This document shows, piece after piece, positions 9,214 to 17,856 of a DNA stretch of 64,000 bases. The notes beneath the pieces are model-generated. The model had not been told where the DNA came from, ran no database searches, and saw nothing but the letters and a program-made list of their open reading frames with translations. The stretch spans positions 1,794,001 through 1,858,000 of the forward strand of contig NZ_CP007202.1 in assembly GCF_000941055.1 (NCBI RefSeq). The letters are read 5' to 3'. This DNA is from Siansivirga zeaxanthinifaciens CC-SAMT-1. Lineage in GTDB: Bacteria > Bacteroidota > Bacteroidia > Flavobacteriales > Flavobacteriaceae. Positions within the stretch are counted from its first letter, which is position 1. Each line of letters opens with the position of its first letter. The translations under genes were made by a program, and so were the position numbers.

Positions 9214-10227
9214 TTAGCTTGTTAAAATACATTTTTTTTGAGATATATAGAGAATTAAATCGGTTATTCTTTTTGAATACCCGCTTTCATTATCGTACCA
9301 ACCTATAATTTTCACCATATTTCCAATAACAGACGTCATACCAGAATCGAAAATACAAGAATGTGTATTTCCTATAATATCTATAGAAACTATGGGGTCT
9401 TCTGTATATTCGAGGATGCCTTTGTATTTGTTTTCGGCGGCATTTTTAAAAGCCTTGTTTATAGTATCTATTGAAACGGTTTCCTTAACATTAAAAGTAA
9501 TATCGGTTAAAGAGCCATTAATAACAGGTACACGAATTCCGCAGCCTCCAATAACATCAGATAGTTCAGGGAAAATTTTGGTGAGTGCTTTGGCAGCACC
9601 AGTTGTTGTTGGCACAATAGACTGGCCAGCAGCACGCGAGCGTCTTAAATCGGGGTGAGGTTGGTCGTGTAAACTTTGGTCTGTGGTATAAGAATGGACT
9701 GTTGTAATGTAAGCCTGGTTTATACCACAAAGTTTGTTTATTATATCAATCATAGGAGCTGCATTGTTTGTAGTGCATGAAGCATTAGAAACAATGGTTT
9801 CGGTTCCATCTAAAAGATGTTCGTTAACTCCTAAAACAATGGTTTTTATATCATCATCTAAGGGCGGTACGCTAAGAATAACATTTTTAGCCCCATTATT
9901 AATATGATGTTGTAAATCGCTTGTTTTTTTATATTTCCCAGTAGATTCAATAACAAAATCAACATCAAAAGATTTCAAGTTAATATCTTTTGGATGTTTA
10001 GAATTTAATAGTGCAATAGAACGATTATTAACTATTATATGATTGGCATCATGTGAAATGCTTCCTTTAAAAACGCCGTGTATACTATCGTATTTTAGAA
10101 GATGACTTAAAGTATGTGCATCTGCTAAATCATTTATAGCTACAACTTGTATGTTTTCGTATTCTTGTAATAACCGGAATACGCGTCTGCCAATTCTTCC
10201 AAAGCCATTAATAGCAATATTAATCAT
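9214..10227 (-). CDS. gap: Type I glyceraldehyde-3-phosphate dehydrogenase
   Basis: NAD(P)-dependent oxidation of glyceraldehyde 3-phosphate in glycolysis or the reverse in gluconeogenesis. The N-terminus MINIAINGFGRIGRR is the Rossmann motif; the catalytic cysteine is in SNASCTTNN and the catalytic histidine in TTVHSYTTDQ. The region DLRRSRAAGQSIVPTTTGAAKA is conserved, and the C-terminus has WYDNESGYSKR, where most family members carry W, not S, after NE. At 337 residues it is full length. It starts 2 bp after lipA ends, so the two are in one operon. Flavobacteria usually have more than one gap gene, and which copy this is cannot be told here. Confidence 0.9.
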   Translation of the reverse strand: MINIAINGFGRIGRRVFRLLQEYENIQVVAINDLADAHTLSHLLKYDSIHGVFKGSISHDANHIIVNNRSIALLNSKHPKDINLKSFDVDFVIESTGKYKKTSDLQHHINNGAKNVILSVPPLDDDIKTIVLGVNEHLLDGTETIVSNASCTTNNAAPMIDIINKLCGINQAYITTVHSYTTDQSLHDQPHPDLRRSRAAGQSIVPTTTGAAKALTKIFPELSDVIGGCGIRVPVINGSLTDITFNVKETVSIDTINKAFKNAAENKYKGILEYTEDPIVSIDIIGNTHSCIFDSGMTSVIGNMVKIIGWYDNESGYSKRITDLILYISQKKCILTS

Positions 10228-10229
10228 AA

Positions 10230-11108
10230 TTAATTAATGTGTTTTTGCGCTTTGTAAGACGAACGCACCAAAGAACTGCTTTCAACATGACGGAACCCTA
10301 ACTCTAAACCAATTTTTTCATATTCTTCAAATTGTTCTGGAGTAATAAATTGTTTTACCGGTAAATGTTTTTTACTAGGTTGTAAATATTGACCAATGGT
10401 AACAACATCTACGTGATTTGCTTTTAAATCGTGAAGCGTTTCAATCACTTCTTCACGTGTTTCACCAAGCCCTAACATAATTCCCGATTTAGTACGTCGT
10501 TGGCCTTGTTTTTTCAAATATTTTAAAACACCCAAACTACGGTCGTACTGCGCTTGTATTCTAACTTCGCGAGTTAAGCGTCTTACGGTTTCTATGTTGT
10601 GTGAAACAACCTCTGGGGCAACTTCTATAATTCTGTCTATATGCTGCTCAATCCCTTGAAAATCTGGTATAAGCGTTTCAAGGGTAGTTTCTGGGTTCAT
10701 TCTGCGAACCGCTTTCACTGTTTCAGCCCACATAATGCTTCCCATATCTTTTAAATCGTCACGGTCTACGCTGGTTAGAACGGCGTGTTTTATGTTCATT
10801 ATTTTAATAGAACGGGCCACTTTTTCTGGTTCGTCCCAATCGACTGTTTCTGGGCGCCCTGTTTTTACACCACAAAAACCACATGAACGCGTGCAAATAT
10901 TACCTAAAATCATAAACGTCGCGGTGCCTTCTCCCCAACATTCGCCCATATTCGGACAACTGCCCGAAGTACAAATGGTGTTGAGCTTGTATTTATCTAC
11001 TAAACCTCTCAATTCGGTGTATTTCTTTCCCGTTGGAAGTTTTACACGTAACCATTTTGGTTTTGGTTGTCTTTCTGGTAATATATTTGATTCGATTTCA
11101 GATTTCAT
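10230..11108 (-). CDS. lipA: Lipoyl synthase
   Basis: Radical-SAM enzyme inserting two sulfurs into protein-bound octanoyl groups to make lipoate for 2-oxoacid dehydrogenases and the glycine cleavage system. The auxiliary cluster cysteines are C46, C51 and C57 ([12 protein letters not shown]), the radical-SAM motif is CTRSCGFC (C72, C76, C79), and the C-terminus carries VRSSYKA with the serine that ligates the auxiliary cluster. It is 292 residues, full length. It is the first gene of a pair with gap, with a 98-nt leader after a candidate promoter. Confidence 0.95.
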   Translation of the reverse strand: MKSEIESNILPERQPKPKWLRVKLPTGKKYTELRGLVDKYKLNTICTSGSCPNMGECWGEGTATFMILGNICTRSCGFCGVKTGRPETVDWDEPEKVARSIKIMNIKHAVLTSVDRDDLKDMGSIMWAETVKAVRRMNPETTLETLIPDFQGIEQHIDRIIEVAPEVVSHNIETVRRLTREVRIQAQYDRSLGVLKYLKKQGQRRTKSGIMLGLGETREEVIETLHDLKANHVDVVTIGQYLQPSKKHLPVKQFITPEQFEEYEKIGLELGFRHVESSSLVRSSYKAQKHIN

Positions 11109-11205
11109 GCGTGTTTTTTTTATTTAAACAGGTAGCATAAAGCTTAAAAAATTAGTTTAATTGATTAAAGGTAATTTATAATTTTTATGCTTAAAATTTA
11201 AAGAG

Positions 11206-11213
11206 CAAAGATA
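11206..11213 (-). promoter_or_regulatory. Candidate -7 promoter box of lipA-gap
   Basis: TATCTTTG on the minus strand matches TAnnTTTG exactly, 98 nt upstream of the lipA start. No clear -33 element. Confidence 0.4.
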
Positions 11214-11236
11214 CAAAGTATTCTTTTAAAACGAAC

Positions 11237-12481
11237 CTAAAGTGTTGTTAGAAACCAAATACTAAATCCTATTAAAAAAACAATGCCTAAGAGACTCAAA
11301 ATGTGAAGTCCTAGGGTTGGGCGCCAAGCCTTAGGAGTATGTTTACTGCAAATTAAAATATAATTAGTAATCGCGTAAAAAGGCGCTGTAATAAATGAAA
11401 TAATGGTTACAATTTTTATAAGTAATCCCATTTCTGAAGCTAAAAATAAAAATACACCAATGGTTCCTATGGTTAAAATAACGATCCAGAATTTATAGTT
11501 TAGTGGTGTTTCCTTTTTATAAAGAAGCTGTGAAGCTCGCGACATAGCTCTGGGGGAAGCATCTAAAGTAGTTAATGTGGTACTAAACATGGTTGTAAAT
11601 GCTGCAATACCAATAATTATGTAGGCCCAACTTCCTAAATTTTGGGTGTACATATTAATTAACTGACTTGAAAAAACATTTGCCGAATCACTGAAAGTTT
11701 CGCCACTGTTAAACATGACCAAGGCTCCTAGAATTAGAAACCCTAGTCCAATAATAATGGTGCTTAAATATCCAATATTAAAATCGAATAAGGCAGATTT
11801 TGGAGTATATTCTATGTTGTCTTCCACTTTTTTAACCGTCCATAGCGATTGCCAAATAGAAACATCCAAAGGAGCAGGCATCCAACCCATAAACGCTATT
11901 AAAAACCCTATTTCAATGGGAGCTTTAGGCAAAATTTGAGAAAAATTATAAGGGTGATTATTATTAGAAATAGCCATAATTACTGCTGTAAGAGTACTTA
12001 TTGTTAAGGTTATTACGATAACCTTCATGAGTTTGTCGAGTAATTTGTATTTGCCAATAATTAAAAGTGCGAAACATAAAAATAGAATAATGGCTGTCCA
12101 GATTTCTGTACTAGAAATTATTTTAGATCCTATTTGAATGCTTGAAAATTCTCCAAATAATGTAGAAGCTAAACCTGCAGTTACAATGGTAACGCCTGCC
12201 TGTAAGGTAAAAATGGTAGCTACATTTAAAATGAAAAAGGCTATTAATACAGGGGTTCCTAACTTTTTATAGCCGTCTAAAAGGCTTTCGCCAGTGGCGG
12301 TAGCGTATCTTGGTCCAAACTGAAAAAATGGATACTTAAAGATATTTACAAGTAATAAGGCCCAAATTAAACCAAATCCAAAACTTGCTCCAGCTCTTGT
12401 AGATTGTACTAAGTGAGAAACACCAATTGCCGCGCCAGCAAATAATAAACCAGGACCTAAATTTTTTAGTTTAGTTATCAT
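11237..12481 (-). CDS. Nramp-like transporter lacking canonical metal-binding residues
   Basis: A 414-residue integral membrane protein with about 11 predicted spans and the Nramp (SLC11) fold signature. The first helix aligns without gaps to the family, but where metal transporters have Asp-Pro-Gly-Asn it reads Gly20-Val-Ser-His23 (AAIGVSHLVQSTRAGA). In helix 6 the usual Met-Pro-His is Met-Pro-Ala (GWMPAPLDVSIW), keeping only the methionine. Thus the ligands for Mn2+/Fe2+ are mostly absent, and the substrate may not be a transition metal. It starts 1 bp after the sigma factor gene, in the same operon. The fold is confident; the function is unknown. Confidence 0.8.
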   Translation of the reverse strand: MITKLKNLGPGLLFAGAAIGVSHLVQSTRAGASFGFGLIWALLLVNIFKYPFFQFGPRYATATGESLLDGYKKLGTPVLIAFFILNVATIFTLQAGVTIVTAGLASTLFGEFSSIQIGSKIISSTEIWTAIILFLCFALLIIGKYKLLDKLMKVIVITLTISTLTAVIMAISNNNHPYNFSQILPKAPIEIGFLIAFMGWMPAPLDVSIWQSLWTVKKVEDNIEYTPKSALFDFNIGYLSTIIIGLGFLILGALVMFNSGETFSDSANVFSSQLINMYTQNLGSWAYIIIGIAAFTTMFSTTLTTLDASPRAMSRASQLLYKKETPLNYKFWIVILTIGTIGVFLFLASEMGLLIKIVTIISFITAPFYAITNYILICSKHTPKAWRPTLGLHILSLLGIVFLIGFSIWFLTTL

Positions 12482-12482
12482 T

Positions 12483-13028
12483 TTAATTTTTCTGAATAAT
12501 CTCAGACAATAATTTCTTGGCTCGCAACAATTTCACTTTAACGTTACTAATAGGCTCATTAAGTTCTACAGAAATTTCTTTGTAACTTAATTCCTGAAAG
12601 TATCTTAAATTAATAATCTCTTGATAATGAGGTTTTAGTTTTTTTATATCGCGAAGCAGTTTGGCTAAATGTTGCTCTGTAATTATAATGTCTTCGGGCG
12701 TAGGCGATTCATCTAAAATCTGATAAACCGTTTTATCATCGTTAGATATAATTTGCGAAATGGAGTTTTTGGCTTTTCGTAATAAATCAATATGAATGTT
12801 TTTAGATATAGTGATTAACCAAGTTTTAAATTTGTAGTTTTCATCGAAAGTATCAATTTTATCGAAGGCTTTCGAGAAGGTTTGTATGGTTATATCTTCG
12901 GCATCATTTTCATTTTGAATACGCTTTAGTTGAAAACCATAAACATCATCCCAATAAGTGTCTAATAAAAAGTTAAACGCTTTTTGGTCGTTTTGTTTAG
13001 CACGTTTTATGGCTTCAATTATTTCCAA
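12483..13028 (-). CDS. ECF-type RNA polymerase sigma factor
   Basis: A 181-residue sigma-70 family factor of the extracytoplasmic type. Region 2 (ENDAEDITIQTFSKAFDKIDTF, FKTWLITISKNIHIDLLRK) and region 4 (KPHYQEIINLRYFQELSYKEISVELNEPISNVKVKLLRAKKLL) are both present. The 5' end overlaps the glycosyltransferase gene by 10 bp and its 3' end abuts the Nramp-like gene, so it is in the middle of an operon. No anti-sigma gene is next to it, which is unusual for ECF factors; its signal and targets are not apparent. Confidence 0.9.
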   Translation of the reverse strand: MEIIEAIKRAKQNDQKAFNFLLDTYWDDVYGFQLKRIQNENDAEDITIQTFSKAFDKIDTFDENYKFKTWLITISKNIHIDLLRKAKNSISQIISNDDKTVYQILDESPTPEDIIITEQHLAKLLRDIKKLKPHYQEIINLRYFQELSYKEISVELNEPISNVKVKLLRAKKLLSEIIQKN

Positions 13029-14131
13029 TGATTTGGTTTTGAAATGATATTATTTATAAAGATAGTTAATTGTATGAATATTAAAAAAACTTCTAGAAAA
13101 GGGGTGAAAATAACTAAATCTGATTCGTTTAATTTTTTTGATGCTGCACCAAACACTACATATTGTGTGGTAATTCTTAAAACAATAAGTGCTGTTACAA
13201 ACATCCATAGATGTTGAGAAATTAATAAAATGGTAGCAAACACCCAAAAAAGGAATTGTAATAAATAAATTGAAGAAAGTAATAATTTATGTGAAGTTTT
13301 GTAATACTTCGCAGTGGAAATATGTCTTCGTTTTTGTTTAATCCAACTCTTAAAATTGTTTTTAGGAATCGATTCGGTAAAACTATTTTTAGAATCGCAA
13401 ATGATTGTATTCGATTTGGTTGCCGCTTCATTTACAAATAAATCGTCGTCGCCAGAAAGCACTTTTATATGCTTAATAAAACCATTTGTTTTAAAAAATT
13501 CAGATTTGTTATAGGCTAAGTTTCGGCCAACACCCATGTAAGGAATTCCAGCATTCGCAAACGAAAAATAGTTTAATGCCGTATTTAAAGTTTCAAAACG
13601 AATTAATTTATTTAAAAACGAGTTTTTAATTTTAGAGTAGGCACCATAGCCAAGCACAATTGTTTTTTCTTTGGTAAACTTTCCCGTCATTTCTTGAATC
13701 CAATACTCCGAAACAGGCATGCAATCGGCATCGGTAAAAAGTAAATAATCTTTTGTAGCGGCTTTAATGCCTAGGGTTAATGCATATTTTTTATTTCCCC
13801 AAAAGGCTTCAATATTTTTTACATCAACAATTTTGATGTTGCTATGAAGACTTTGAAAATGTTCCATAACATCTAAAGTATCGTCACTTGAAGCATCATT
13901 AATTAATACCACTTCAAAGTTTGGATGCTTTTGAGAAAGTATTTTAGGAAGATTGTTTTTTAAATTTTCAGCCTCATTTTTGGCACAAATAATAACCGAA
14001 ACAGGAACGTTAGTAAGTGTTTGTTTTTTTTGTTTTAAGAAGGCAAACTTTCCGAAAAAAAATAAATAAAAGACAACTTGAATAACTACTACAGCGGCGA
14101 ACGCGTAGAATAAAAAATCAAGTAAACCCAT
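13019..14131 (-). CDS. Family 2 glycosyltransferase, membrane-anchored
   Basis: A 370-residue inverting glycosyltransferase of the GT2 (GT-A fold) type. An N-terminal membrane helix (residues about 5-30) is followed by PVSVIICAKNEAENL, LINDASSDDT (nucleotide binding), LLFTDADCMP (DxD) and SGDDDLFVNE. The acceptor-site motif reads KQKRRH in place of QxxRW, and two C-terminal helices complete it. The donor and acceptor are not known. It lies 6 bp after a small Cys-rich protein gene and overlaps the sigma factor gene, in one operon. Confidence 0.88.
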   Translation of the reverse strand: MGLLDFLFYAFAAVVVIQVVFYLFFFGKFAFLKQKKQTLTNVPVSVIICAKNEAENLKNNLPKILSQKHPNFEVVLINDASSDDTLDVMEHFQSLHSNIKIVDVKNIEAFWGNKKYALTLGIKAATKDYLLFTDADCMPVSEYWIQEMTGKFTKEKTIVLGYGAYSKIKNSFLNKLIRFETLNTALNYFSFANAGIPYMGVGRNLAYNKSEFFKTNGFIKHIKVLSGDDDLFVNEAATKSNTIICDSKNSFTESIPKNNFKSWIKQKRRHISTAKYYKTSHKLLLSSIYLLQFLFWVFATILLISQHLWMFVTALIVLRITTQYVVFGAASKKLNESDLVIFTPFLEVFLIFIQLTIFINNIISKPNHWK

Positions 14132-14137
14132 AAAGAT

Positions 14138-14341
14138 TTAAGAATGTTGAGGTTCGTTACAGGTATCGAATTGGTCTGGTGTTTTACCACAAAATCCACA
14201 AGATTCCCCTGTTTTGTTTAACATTGGGTTTTGACTTGCACAGGTTCCAGAAAATTTACCGTCTTTTTTTGCCCACAATTTAATGGCAATGCCGGCTATT
14301 CCAAGACCTAGTAGAATTAATGTAATGAATAAAAGTTTCAT
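14138..14341 (-). CDS. Small membrane-anchored cysteine-containing protein
   Basis: A 67-residue protein with one N-terminal hydrophobic helix (LLFITLILLGLGIAGIAI) and a short tail with four cysteines (GTCASQ, SCGFCGK, DTCNE). The tail looks small enough for a metal or disulfide knot, but I do not recognise the family. It is the first gene of the glycosyltransferase-sigma-Nramp operon and has a good promoter. The length, ATG start and operon position support a real gene. Confidence 0.7.
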   Translation of the reverse strand: MKLLFITLILLGLGIAGIAIKLWAKKDGKFSGTCASQNPMLNKTGESCGFCGKTPDQFDTCNEPQHS

Positions 14342-14417
14342 CTGCTTTTCGTTTGTTTTTATATGTAAAGAACCAAAAGTGTGTTTTGATTGCTTAATTT
14401 AAAAATAAAATATAATG

Positions 14418-14448
14418 CAAAGATAGTTTATTCGCTAGGAATTAGCAA
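14418..14448 (-). promoter_or_regulatory. Promoter of the small protein-glycosyltransferase-sigma-Nramp operon
   Basis: A TATCTTTG -7 box (14418-14425) and TTG (14446-14448) on the minus strand are separated by 20 nt, which fits the Bacteroidota TTG-N19-21-TAnnTTTG pattern. Confidence 0.6.
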
Positions 14449-14549
14449 TGAATTTGATGCTAACAAGTGCCTCTAAATTTTTAGCTAATAAGTCTTTTGT
14501 TTTAAGTTATTTATTACATTTATATATTAACTGAAACCAATAAATAAAA

Positions 14550-15248
14550 ATGAAAAAATTATTTGCAGAATTTTTTGGAACCTTCTGGCTAGTTTTTGGA
14601 GGTTGTGGTAGTGCTGTATTTGCAGCAGGATACCCAGAATTAGGTATAGGATTTGCTGGTGTTGCACTAGCTTTTGGTCTAACCGTATTAACCATGGCAT
14701 ATGCTGTAGGCCATATTTCTGGAGGGCATTTTAACCCTGCTGTTTCCTTAGGTTTGTGGGCTGGCGGAAAGTTTGAAGCCAAAGATTTGTTAGGTTATAT
14801 TATAGCCCAGCTTATTGGAGCCATTGCAGCTGCGGGAGCTTTATTTTTAATTTTATCTGGAAAATCGGGCTTTGAAACTATTGGAGGCTTTGCTTCAAAC
14901 GGTTACGACTCATTATCGCCCGACGGATATTCTATGACAGCTGCTTTAATTGCAGAGTTTTTATTAACGGCATTTTTCTTGTTAATTATTTTAGGCAGTA
15001 CCAACGAACGTGCTCCAAAAGGTTTTGCACCTATTGCCATTGGTTTAGGTCTTACCTTAATACATTTAATTAGTATTCCTATTACTAACACTTCTGTTAA
15101 TCCGGCTCGTTCAACCAGTCAGGCGTTGTTTGCAGGTGGCGAGTATATGGGTCAGTTATGGTTGTTCTGGTTAGCTCCAATTGCTGGTGCCATTGTTGCA
15201 GGATTTATTCATAAAGCTTTATTTGATAAAGAACAGATTTATAAATGA
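14550..15248 (+). CDS. aqpZ: Aquaporin Z-type water channel
   Basis: A 232-residue inner-membrane channel with six spans and both NPA half-helices: [13 protein letters not shown] and [15 protein letters not shown]. The N-terminus [25 protein letters not shown] is typical of AqpZ, including the residue pattern (F, H, T/C, R) that favours water over glycerol: the Arg after the second NPA is present. It has its own terminator, shared with the convergent anti-sigma gene. Role: osmotic water flux. Confidence 0.93.
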   Translation: MKKLFAEFFGTFWLVFGGCGSAVFAAGYPELGIGFAGVALAFGLTVLTMAYAVGHISGGHFNPAVSLGLWAGGKFEAKDLLGYIIAQLIGAIAAAGALFLILSGKSGFETIGGFASNGYDSLSPDGYSMTAALIAEFLLTAFFLLIILGSTNERAPKGFAPIAIGLGLTLIHLISIPITNTSVNPARSTSQALFAGGEYMGQLWLFWLAPIAGAIVAGFIHKALFDKEQIYK

Positions 15249-15251
15249 AAT

Positions 15252-15288
15252 AAAAAAAAGCCTCGTTTATTTAAACGAGGCTTTTTTT
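15252..15288. terminator. Bidirectional terminator between aqpZ and the anti-sigma gene
   Basis: AAAGCCTCGTTTA / TAAACGAGGCTTT forms a perfect stem with A and T runs on both sides, so it can end both convergent transcripts. Confidence 0.85.
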
Positions 15289-15307
15289 ATGGATTAATGG
15301 AATATTA

Positions 15308-16087
15308 TTATTGTAAATCGATTTCTGCTACAGAATTATCTAATGAGGCTGTGGTGTTACCACCTTTAGGCTCTATGGTAATGTTTAAAGCTGTTGCATT
15401 TTCTGTGTATGGTATGGCTCGTAATTCGCGATCTGTTTGAGTTAAAATACCAAGGCTTACCATTTTGTCCTGAATTTCTGCCCATATCTGGTAACATTGT
15501 TCTTCTGGCAATTGCGGTAAAGAAACCACATCAATCATGGAAGTTTTGTCTTTCGGATTGATGTAAGCAACCGTTTTTAAATTTTTAGCACGGTAATTAC
15601 CTTGCATGATGTATTTATATGTATCAGGATCGTTAAGTTCTTTAAACTGATTCATAACATCATCCAATTTACGGTTGTTCATTTCAATGTCACTACGTAA
15701 ATCGAAAATTTCATCTACAACAATTTGGTTTTCTTCGCTAAGCTTTTTGTTTTGGTTATAAAAAATATACGAAGTTCCAGCAAAAAGTAGAGCAGCTACA
15801 CTGGCTGCAACGCCAATTTTATGCCATTTTTTGTATTTTTTTAATTGAATAACAGGCGCTTCGTCTAGCTCGTTTAAAATATTATCTAAAATATGTCTTG
15901 GTGCTTCAACCGCATTACTTTTTGCAACAATTTCTAAGTTATATTGTAAGGTGTTGTAAGCATTATGTACTTCTGGATATTTTGAAATATAGGTTTCTGC
16001 CAATTCGGTTTCAGCCATATTGGTGTCTCCTAAAAGATATTTTTCTAATAGGCCAGAATTTAAAAAAGTAATTATTTTCTCATTCAT
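15308..16087 (-). CDS. Anti-sigma factor, RskA-like
   Basis: A 259-residue single-span membrane protein: cytoplasmic N-terminal sigma-binding region (residues 1-90, LLEKYLLGDTNMAETELAETYI), a membrane helix (IGVAASVAALLFAGTSYIFY), a short coiled coil, and an extracytoplasmic RskA-type C-terminal domain (LPQLPEEQCYQIWAEIQDKMVSLGIL, NITIEPKGGNTTAS). It lies 11 bp after the ECF sigma gene and would hold it inactive at the membrane. The inducing signal is not evident. Confidence 0.88.
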   Translation of the reverse strand: MNEKIITFLNSGLLEKYLLGDTNMAETELAETYISKYPEVHNAYNTLQYNLEIVAKSNAVEAPRHILDNILNELDEAPVIQLKKYKKWHKIGVAASVAALLFAGTSYIFYNQNKKLSEENQIVVDEIFDLRSDIEMNNRKLDDVMNQFKELNDPDTYKYIMQGNYRAKNLKTVAYINPKDKTSMIDVVSLPQLPEEQCYQIWAEIQDKMVSLGILTQTDRELRAIPYTENATALNITIEPKGGNTTASLDNSVAEIDLQ

Positions 16088-16098
16088 GACGGTTTTTA

Positions 16099-16629
16099 TT
16101 AAGGATTATAAATTTTCTTTAATTCACGTAATCCAATTTTTAATCTCGATTTTATAGTACCTAACGGAATATTTAATTCGTCGCTAGCTTCTTGTTGGGT
16201 CATGCCCTCAAAAAAAAGGGCGTTTAATACTATTTGATATTTCTCGTCTAAGTTATTAAGATGCTTTTTAATATCTAAAACTTCTTCATTTAATGCATTT
16301 GTTGTTATTTTATATACGGTTGAAGTTTCGATTTGGATTTCGTTTTCATCTTTGTTTTTTAAAGATCTCACTTTATCGATGGCTGTGTTATAGGCAATGC
16401 GGTACAACCATGTAAAAAGTTTAGCTTTGGTGGCATCGTATTTACCAGAATATCGCCAAATTTTTATAAAAGTTTCTTGAAGCACATCTTGCGCTGTATC
16501 ATCATCGGTAATAATTTTTTTAATGACACCGTATAAAGCGTCACCATAGTTGTCGTACAAAAGCGTCATGGCTTTCTTGTCGCTTTGCTCAAGTAGACTA
16601 ACTATTTGTTTTTCGATTGGTGATATCAA
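16099..16629 (-). CDS. ECF-type sigma factor (SigK-like)
   Basis: A 176-residue sigma factor. Region 2 reads DDDTAQDVLQETFIKIWRYSGKYDATKAKLFTWLYRIAYNTAIDKVRS and region 4 LDEKYQIVLNALFFEGMTQQEASDELNIPLGTIKSRLKIGLRELK. It is the cognate partner of the RskA-like anti-sigma immediately downstream. In related bacteria such SigK/RskA pairs respond to redox or envelope stress; that is family knowledge only. Confidence 0.92.
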   Translation of the reverse strand: MISPIEKQIVSLLEQSDKKAMTLLYDNYGDALYGVIKKIITDDDTAQDVLQETFIKIWRYSGKYDATKAKLFTWLYRIAYNTAIDKVRSLKNKDENEIQIETSTVYKITTNALNEEVLDIKKHLNNLDEKYQIVLNALFFEGMTQQEASDELNIPLGTIKSRLKIGLRELKKIYNP

Positions 16630-16695
16630 TGTAATTTGTTTTAAAGTTGAAACTTTAATGACATGCTGTAAAGTTAGAAATTCTTTTGAGATTAA

Positions 16696-17709
16696 TTAAA
16701 TGATATTAACCTCGGCCTCAATAGATACGTTAAACAGGCGTTTTATGGTTTCTTGTATGAGTTTTGAAAGTTCTAAAATGTCGTTTCCAGTGGCATCTCC
16801 GTAATTTACAAGCACTAAAGCCTGGTTTTTATGCACCCCATAATCGCCAAAGCGCTTGCCTTTAAAACCTGCTTTTTCAATAAGCCAACCTGCTGGAATT
16901 TTTACTTCGGTTTCTGAAACAGGATAACTTGGAAGGTCTTCGAAATTTTGAAGTAATGTTTGATAGAGTGATTTTGAAACAATAGGATTTTTAAAGAAAC
17001 TACCGCTATTACCAATAACTTTAGGGTTTGGAAGTTTGCTTTCTCTTATTGAAATAACTGCTTTTGAAATATCTTGAATACTCGGGTTTTTAATGTGCAT
17101 TTGTTCTAACTCTAATGCTATTGTACCATAGTTAATATGAAGCTTATGCTCATGTTTAGTTAGTTTAAAAGTAACCTGAGTAATAATGTATTGGTCTTTG
17201 GCTTCTTGTTTGAAAATGGAATGACGGTAGCCAAATTGACATTGGGCGTTTGTAAACGAGGTTATTTCGCCGGTGTTTATATGCATAGCTTCACAGGTGT
17301 GAAACACATCTTTTAATTCTACACCATAAGCACCAATATTTTGAATAGGTGCCGTACCTACATTACCTGGAATAAGCGATAGGTTTTCAACGCCACCATA
17401 ATTATGGCTTAAACACCATAACACAAAGTCGTGCCAGTTTTCGCCAGCATGGGCTTTTACATAAACAAAATCGGAATCTTCATTTACAACTTCAATACCT
17501 TTTAGGTTGATGTGAATTACCAATCCGTTAAAATCTTTGGTTAGCAGCATGTTGCTACCGCCACCGAGTATGAGTTTTTTAGGGTATTCTTTTAAACTTA
17601 AAACCGATTTTAATTCGGAAACTGTTGAAACCGATACAAAGTGACTGGCATTTACATTAATACCGAATGTATTAAAAGGTTTTAATGAAAAATTTTGTTG
17701 TATGTGCAC
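16696..17709 (-). CDS. murB: UDP-N-acetylenolpyruvoylglucosamine reductase
   Basis: FAD/NADPH reductase making UDP-MurNAc for peptidoglycan. FAD-binding motifs LILGGGSNMLLT, ENLSLIPGNVGTAPIQNIGAYGVEL and FGYRHSIFK are present. The catalytic serine is in GNSGSFFKNPIV and the catalytic glutamate in the C-terminal region. At 337 residues it is the E. coli-like type I form, with the loop insert. It stands alone, transcribed in the same direction as the downstream sigma genes. The start is the ATG at 17709. Confidence 0.95.
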   Translation of the reverse strand: MHIQQNFSLKPFNTFGINVNASHFVSVSTVSELKSVLSLKEYPKKLILGGGSNMLLTKDFNGLVIHINLKGIEVVNEDSDFVYVKAHAGENWHDFVLWCLSHNYGGVENLSLIPGNVGTAPIQNIGAYGVELKDVFHTCEAMHINTGEITSFTNAQCQFGYRHSIFKQEAKDQYIITQVTFKLTKHEHKLHINYGTIALELEQMHIKNPSIQDISKAVISIRESKLPNPKVIGNSGSFFKNPIVSKSLYQTLLQNFEDLPSYPVSETEVKIPAGWLIEKAGFKGKRFGDYGVHKNQALVLVNYGDATGNDILELSKLIQETIKRLFNVSIEAEVNII

Positions 17710-17737
17710 CTATGAAAATTTATGTTTAGTTATTACT

Positions 17738-17822
17738 GCGTTAGGGATAGCAATGGAAATCCTTTTTTTGAGGTACGAAAAAAAAGATTGTAATGAATAG
17801 CCCGACCCTTGTGGTAACGCCC
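17738..17822 (+). repeat. Interspersed structured repeat, copy A
   Basis: An 85-nt intergenic element closed by GCGTTA (17738-17743) and TAACGC (17815-17820). It contains the blocks GTTAGGGAT, AAATCCTTTTT, AAAAGATTGTAA and AGCCCGACC, shared in order with a second copy on the minus strand at 44466-44575. An internal stem pairs TTTTTTT with AAAAAAA here; in the second copy the same stem has a G-C pair at one position, a compensatory change. Function unknown; it is either a small mobile repeat or a structured RNA. Confidence 0.7.
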
Positions 17823-17856
17823 TAAATGTAACTAAAATTTCTAGCTTTTTATTGTA

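Noticed and set aside
13050..13431. Two overlapping minus-strand ORFs within the glycosyltransferase gene
   Set aside because: Out-of-frame shadows of a well-supported gene.
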